From NCBI GenBank assembly GCA_902478715.1, contig CABSMC010000051.1:1-18185 (forward strand): DNA of 18,185 nt, in the 5' to 3' direction. Source of the DNA: an uncultured Adlercreutzia sp. (lineage in GTDB: Bacteria > Actinomycetota > Coriobacteriia > Coriobacteriales > Eggerthellaceae). This document shows, one piece after another, positions 15,054 to 18,185 of the stretch. The translations under genes were made by a program, and so were the position numbers. The notes beneath the pieces were generated by a model. That model did no database searches, was not told the DNA's origin, and was given only the letters and a program-made list of their open reading frames with translations. Within the stretch, counting starts at the first letter, position 1, and every line of letters begins with the position of its first letter.

Positions 15054-15920
15054 ATGGAAACTCTGTCGCCGTTCGCATTCGTCACGTTGGTCACGCTCAT
15101 CTCCGGCGCCGGGGGAACGGGGCTCGGCGGCCTCATTGGCGCGCTGTTCAAGAGCGAGTCGAACCGCACTATCAGCCTGCTTTTGGCCTTCGCCGGCGGC
15201 GTCATGACCGCCATGGTGTGCTTCGATCTTCTAGCCGAGGCCGAGGAAGCCGCCAGCCAAGTCACCGAGCACGGGGTCTTGCTGGTAATCCTCGCCGTGG
15301 CGCTGGGCGTTGCCGTGGTGTATCTGCTGAACCACCTCATCGATCGCAAGACGCGCAAGGAGGTGTCGCACACCGCCGATGCCGACCACCCCGAAACCCA
15401 TGACGACATCGACGAGCTCGTGCACGCCGACCACCTGAACATGCACAAGCGCCACCACGACTCCAAGCTGTCGCTGTTCGTCGCCGGCGTCGTCATGGCC
15501 TGCGCCATCGCGCTGCACAATATCCCCGAGGGCATGACCATCGGCGCGAGTTTCGCCGTGTCTAGCGACCTTATGTGGGGCACCGGCATGATCATGGCCG
15601 TACTCATCGGCCTGCACAACATTCCCGAGGGCATGGCCGTGGCCGTGCCGCTCATCTCCGGCGGCACCGGACGCGTAAAGGCCACGCTCCTCACGGCCGC
15701 CTGCGGCCTGCCCACGGTGCTCGGCGCATGGCTCGGCTTCTGGCTCGGCGACATCGGCCCTCTGGGCCTCACCATGTCGCTCGGGTTCGCCTCCGGCGCC
15801 ATGCTCTATGTGGTGTTCGGCGAAATCATGCCCGAGAGCTACCTCATCTACCGCAGCAAACTCCCCGCCTTCGCCGTCATGGTGGGCCTGGCGCTGGGCA
15901 TGTTCATGATTTTCTTCTAG
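15054..15920 (+). CDS. ZIP-family divalent metal transporter
   Basis: A 288-aa membrane protein with about eight helices. The two family motifs HNIPEG (155-160 and 188-193) supply the metal-binding residues of helices IV and V, and the cytoplasmic loop before them is His/Asp-rich (about 106-135: H106, H112, H116, H124, H127, H131, H134, H135), as expected for metal sensing or handover. It belongs to the GufA/ZupT-like branch that takes up zinc, iron or manganese. The exact metal is not readable. ATG 15054 has AAGGA about 11 nt upstream. It is transcribed like the toxin gene but after a 140-bp gap with a possible terminator, so it may be separately expressed. I found no convincing promoter or Zur-type dyad. 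Its stop codon overlaps that of the opposite-strand toxin remnant. Confidence 0.93.
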   Translation: METLSPFAFVTLVTLISGAGGTGLGGLIGALFKSESNRTISLLLAFAGGVMTAMVCFDLLAEAEEAASQVTEHGVLLVILAVALGVAVVYLLNHLIDRKTRKEVSHTADADHPETHDDIDELVHADHLNMHKRHHDSKLSLFVAGVVMACAIALHNIPEGMTIGASFAVSSDLMWGTGMIMAVLIGLHNIPEGMAVAVPLISGGTGRVKATLLTAACGLPTVLGAWLGFWLGDIGPLGLTMSLGFASGAMLYVVFGEIMPESYLIYRSKLPAFAVMVGLALGMFMIFF

Positions 15921-16012
15921 AAAGCCGGGCGAACCTTGCCGATGCCCGGATGATCGAGAAATTCAACGTAGGCAAGCCAGATCTCCCCGGGCTTCGGGTC
16001 ATGCGAGGGCAT
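15917..16012 (-). pseudogene. Truncated MazF/PemK-like toxin, N-terminal 31 codons
   Basis: Reading from ATG 16012 gives 31 codons beginning MPSHDPKPGEIWLAYVEF and ending GIGKVRPAF before a TAG. The PGEIWLA opening and the KVRP motif are how MazF/PemK-type toxins begin, where KRPVLVI would follow. The frame ends at the point where the ZIP gene ends on the other strand, so roughly three quarters of a usual 110-aa toxin are missing. The ATG overlaps the upstream antitoxin remnant by 14 bp, as in intact modules. Family call rests on a short stretch. Confidence 0.6.
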
Positions 16013-16112
16013 CATAGACCCCGTCGTCCTCTTCGTCATCCCAATCGGCAGGCAAAATGGTCCGGCGCGTTTCTAGGTGCAATTCGCATCTGAAAACAGC
16101 GATGCGGGCCAT
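15999..16112 (-). pseudogene. C-terminal remnant of the paired antitoxin
   Basis: A 37-codon open frame ends TRRTILPADWDDEEDDG and a few more residues, then TGA (15999-16001). An acidic, disordered tail that overlaps the start of a toxin gene is what the end of a type II antitoxin looks like. The DNA-binding N-terminus is absent: the frame runs into the left boundary of repeat copy 2. The first dozen codons are probably not original. Confidence 0.5.
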
Positions 16113-16334
16113 CCGCCAAGAAACGTTCCGTCAACGAACCGGTCGAAAAATGCACGAGATCTTGAGTTATAAGCGTCCCGGGGACGCCTAATTGCCGACC
16201 CCGAATGGCGCATCCTTGCAGGCAACAATCTGACCTGGGGTTTTGAAAATGCTTCTTCGTAACTCATCCCGCCGCTGATTCCTCAGGGGCTTATAACTCG
16301 AGATCTCGTGCAGAAAACGCCCCCTTCGGCAACC
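16113..16334. repeat. Inverted-arm repeat element, copy 2
   Basis: Second copy of the unit at 13911-14138, same orientation by its flanks. Arms 16151-16174 and 16289-16312 are reverse complements at 23 of 24 positions and enclose a 114-nt loop (16175-16288). The loop holds the reverse complement of the 15-nt motif of copy 1 (16229-16243), and the neighbouring loop bases also align better when one loop is inverted. It lies between the toxin-antitoxin remnant and the small membrane protein gene. The remaining 16335-16374 shows nothing recognisable. Confidence 0.85.
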
Positions 16335-16374
16335 GAATGCCATAAACCCACGAGAGCGCGCGAGAAGAGATAGC

Positions 16375-16683
16375 TCATAGCCACCATAAGAAGGCGAAGA
16401 AGACCATCGCGAACGCGAGCCACGCGGCAGCGACGCGACGCTTGGCTTTAATCTCAAAAGCAAGAAGAACGCCCCCATAACCATAGAAGGCGACATTCAC
16501 GATCACATTGGCCGCCGGACGGGGCAGCCCCCAGAAAAATGTCGCCACCATGCACAGCACAATGAGGATCGTCAGGACAATCGCACCGACGACCCAAGGA
16601 TTCTTCATTGTCCAAGCCTCGTTAGTTTTTTCGTGCTCGATCCACCACAGAAGCCCCTTGCGCTCCGGCGTCTTATCGCCCAT
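16375..16683 (-). CDS. Small three-helix membrane protein, unknown function
   Basis: A 102-aa protein that I do not recognise. After a polar N-terminus of about 28 residues (MGDKTPERKGLLWWIEHEK) come three hydrophobic stretches: 29-52, 57-78 and 83-102, with basic KAKRR between the last two. The third helix runs to the C-terminus (FFAFLWWL). The frame opens at 16710, but ATG 16683 has GGGAGG about 9 nt upstream and is preferred. It lies about 150 bp after the ABC ATPase gene on the same strand, so it could be an accessory of that exporter, but nothing in the sequence proves it. Confidence 0.7.
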   Translation of the reverse strand: MGDKTPERKGLLWWIEHEKTNEAWTMKNPWVVGAIVLTILIVLCMVATFFWGLPRPAANVIVNVAFYGYGGVLLAFEIKAKRRVAAAWLAFAMVFFAFLWWL

Positions 16684-16722
16684 GGTCAAACACCTCCCAT
16701 TGCTCGGCATTCTTCTCGGATC

Positions 16723-16728
16723 ATTCTA
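16723..16728 (-). promoter_or_regulatory. Possible -10 box for the small membrane protein gene
   Basis: TAGAAT on the minus strand (five of six consensus bases), 40 nt before the start codon. No good -35 lies 16-18 bp upstream. Confidence 0.3.
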
Positions 16729-16831
16729 ACCCCGAAGAACGCATTAACCCCTGCCAGCGCTTCTCAGTAGCTAATTCGTTCCGGCACTCCAGCTCCTTGA
16801 CATACTCATGATTTCTTTCTTTAAGTCAAGA

Positions 16832-17491
16832 TTACGAGATCCGTTCAATTCGTCCCGAGGAGATCCGAAACACGTCATCACAAAGTAGGTTGATGTCTTC
16901 GCTACTGTGGCTCGCCAAGACTATCGTCTTTCCGCCTTGCTTTAACCTCAGTAGCAGATTGCGCATTTCTTCTAGGCCTGCATCATCGAGCCCGTTGAAA
17001 GGCTCATCAAGCAGCAAGAGATCTTGCCCCTCCATAAAGGCTTGCGCAATGCCCAGTCTCTGCCTCATGCCCAATGAATATTTTCTCACCGGCTTACGAT
17101 TTTCGGGATCTAACCCTACGGTACTCATTGCTGCTAAAATGGTTTTTTTAGCGGTGCATCCCTTTATCGCGGCTAAGTACTTCAAATTCCTGAAGCCACT
17201 GTAGCTGCCAATAAAATTTGGTACTTCAATGATGGCGCCCAACCCTAGTAGAGGACTGCGCCAGGGTTCAACCAAGTCACCATTAGCAAATATCTCCCCA
17301 TTCGTCGGCCTCGACAACCCCGCAAAACATCGCAACAAAACTGTCTTACCTGAGCCGTTTCTACCAACTAACCCATGAATCTCTCCCCGCGAGAAAGACA
17401 CGCTTACGTTCTCGAGCACCGTCGCCTTGCTATAGCATTTCGACAAATTCCTGCAGGATAATCTTGCAAATCCAACCTCAAGCTCTCCCAT
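16832..17491 (-). CDS. ABC exporter ATP-binding protein, bacitracin/lantibiotic-immunity type
   Basis: A 219-aa cytoplasmic ATPase. Walker A GRNGSGKT (43-50), signature YSLGM (138-142), Walker B DLLLLDEP (157-164) and the H-loop His in LASHSS (H195) are all intact, so it should be active. In the Q-loop position it has AIIEVPNF (86-93), Glu instead of Gln, which is characteristic of the BcrA/LanF-like immunity exporters. It starts 3 bp after the permease stop (GAGG 6 nt upstream), so the two form one operon. Codon use and base content are visibly more AT-rich than in the genes left of 16.4 kb, a sign of recent transfer. The substrate (peptide antibiotic, lantibiotic or other) is inference. Confidence 0.93.
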   Translation of the reverse strand: MGELEVGFARLSCRNLSKCYSKATVLENVSVSFSRGEIHGLVGRNGSGKTVLLRCFAGLSRPTNGEIFANGDLVEPWRSPLLGLGAIIEVPNFIGSYSGFRNLKYLAAIKGCTAKKTILAAMSTVGLDPENRKPVRKYSLGMRQRLGIAQAFMEGQDLLLLDEPFNGLDDAGLEEMRNLLLRLKQGGKTIVLASHSSEDINLLCDDVFRISSGRIERIS

Positions 17492-17494
17492 TTA

Positions 17495-18185
17495 TTACCT
17501 CACATTTTGTTCGATATCCAAATTTATAAGCAGTATTGCTGAAAGACCGGATAGGACTATCAGGAGCACAATGTCGTATGCAACAGCCATATATGGGGTC
17601 GGATAAAAAAACGAAGTACCCAAAAAATCGAGGATCTGCAACCTGCTGTGGGACACTGGAGAGAACAGAAAAAAGCGAGCAGGAAGCAGGTTTGTTGTGA
17701 GTAGATCCAGTAGCACTATAAAAGCAGCAGCCGCAGCGCCCCCGTGCGAGTGGGTAAGCTCATTTGCGACCAAGACTGTGCAACCCAATATCATTCCTGA
17801 AATCGCCTGAAAGAACACGCAGCAAAAAAGCGCCTGGACTGGATCGAGTTGACTCATCACCATTTCAGCAACTTCAAACGATAGCCCCAATTCATGAGCC
17901 GCATTGGTCTGAGCCAATGTGTTTACAACAGTTCCCCATCCGAAAGTAGAAAAGGTCAAGCACGGCAAAAGAACAATTACGAAAAGGGCGAATAACCCAA
18001 GGCTGTACAAAATGGAAATAGCGAATAGCGACACGATTTGCCCAGCAGCCCACGTAGCCCTATCGAGCCGTAGCAAAACAAACAAATCTCCTGTGGTTAA
18101 AAACGGAACATTTGATACCAAAAAAACTATGCCCACCATGAAAAACAATTGGCACAAAGGATCGCCTACAACAAAAACAAAGAGA
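17495..18185 (-). CDS. ABC exporter permease, cut by the window edge
   Basis: The frame is open to the right edge, so the N-terminus lies outside. The first candidate start inside (TTG 18157) is preceded by coding-like hydrophobic sequence and is not believed. The visible part of about 230 aa is strongly hydrophobic with roughly six membrane segments (for example about LFFMVGIVFLV, IVSLFAISILYSLGLFALFVIVLL, ISGMILGCTVLVA and YDIVLLIVLSGLSAILLI near the end), matching an ABC-2-like permease. It precedes the ATPase by 3 bp and shares its AT-rich composition. No family motif beyond hydropathy and context is available. Confidence 0.75.
   Translation of the reverse strand, partial: LFVFVVGDPLCQLFFMVGIVFLVSNVPFLTTGDLFVLLRLDRATWAAGQIVSLFAISILYSLGLFALFVIVLLPCLTFSTFGWGTVVNTLAQTNAAHELGLSFEVAEMVMSQLDPVQALFCCVFFQAISGMILGCTVLVANELTHSHGGAAAAAFIVLLDLLTTNLLPARFFLFSPVSHSRLQILDFLGTSFFYPTPYMAVAYDIVLLIVLSGLSAILLINLDIEQNVR

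Noticed and set aside
15925..15949. CCGGGC/GCCCGG hairpin after the ZIP stop as a terminator
   Set aside because: A 6-bp stem with 13-nt loop and no T tract; it also lies in the toxin remnant.
13635..16267. Two minus-strand frames sharing a peptide-level match (RSRAFFD-FVDG) at about 13910-13985 and 16113-16175
   Set aside because: The match is explained by the DNA repeat itself; the frames differ outside it and do not resemble a gene family.
16188..16496. A 102-codon minus-strand frame
   Set aside because: It straddles repeat copy 2 and overlaps the small membrane protein gene in another frame; no support.
16796..16830. CTTGAC/GTCAAG inverted repeat after the ABC ATPase gene
   Set aside because: Only 6-bp arms with a 23-nt AT-rich loop and no T tract; too weak to call a terminator.
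1..18185. tRNA, rRNA, CRISPR array, IS transposase or replication origin
   Set aside because: None seen on either strand; the repeats at 13.9 and 16.1 kb are two separate units with no regular spacing and no transposase.

Overview
The window looks like chromosomal DNA of a GC-rich gut actinobacterium of the Coriobacteriia, most likely Eggerthellaceae. This is inferred from the high GC, a type III glutamine synthetase, and a secreted multiheme cytochrome/molybdopterin oxidoreductase set typical of that group. Species cannot be fixed from the sequence. Nearly everything from 1 to 13.8 kb and from 16.4 kb to the end lies on the minus strand. The block at 14.3-15.9 kb is on the plus strand.

Layout: (1) 1-2.2 kb, glnN (glutamine synthetase III) with a strong terminator. 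(2) 2.4-7.8 kb, an L-rhamnose catabolic operon read rhaB-rhaA-rhaD-MFS transporter, with a palindrome cluster between rhaA and rhaD and a terminator after the transporter. No rhamnose regulator or mutarotase is visible. (3) 8.07-12.46 kb, a probable respiratory module: a Fic-fold protein with a destroyed catalytic motif and a winged helix, then a secreted triheme cytochrome c fused to a sulfite-oxidase-like molybdopterin domain, then a second secreted sulfite-oxidase-like protein whose C-terminal Ig-like domain is in another frame. (4) 12.6-13.8 kb, rplM-rpsI with a consensus-like promoter, a long leader and a terminator. (5) 13.9-16.35 kb, an accessory patch: an intact Phd/PIN toxin-antitoxin pair with its own operator-promoter, a ZIP metal transporter, and the decayed remains of a second (MazF/PemK-like) module. 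The patch is bracketed by two copies of an unusual repeat of about 225 bp. (6) 16.4-18.2 kb, a small three-helix membrane protein and an AT-richer ABC exporter (ATPase and truncated permease) that looks acquired.

The most unusual signal is the repeat at 13.9-14.14 kb and 16.11-16.33 kb. Each copy carries 24-26 bp near-perfect inverted arms around a loop of about 105-114 nt. The arms agree better within a copy than between copies. The outer flanks of the two copies run in the same direction, yet their loops run in opposite directions, as if one loop had flipped between its arms. Second are the molybdopterin/cytochrome module with its degenerate Fic protein and its split reading frame, and the toxin-antitoxin remnant abutting the ZIP gene.
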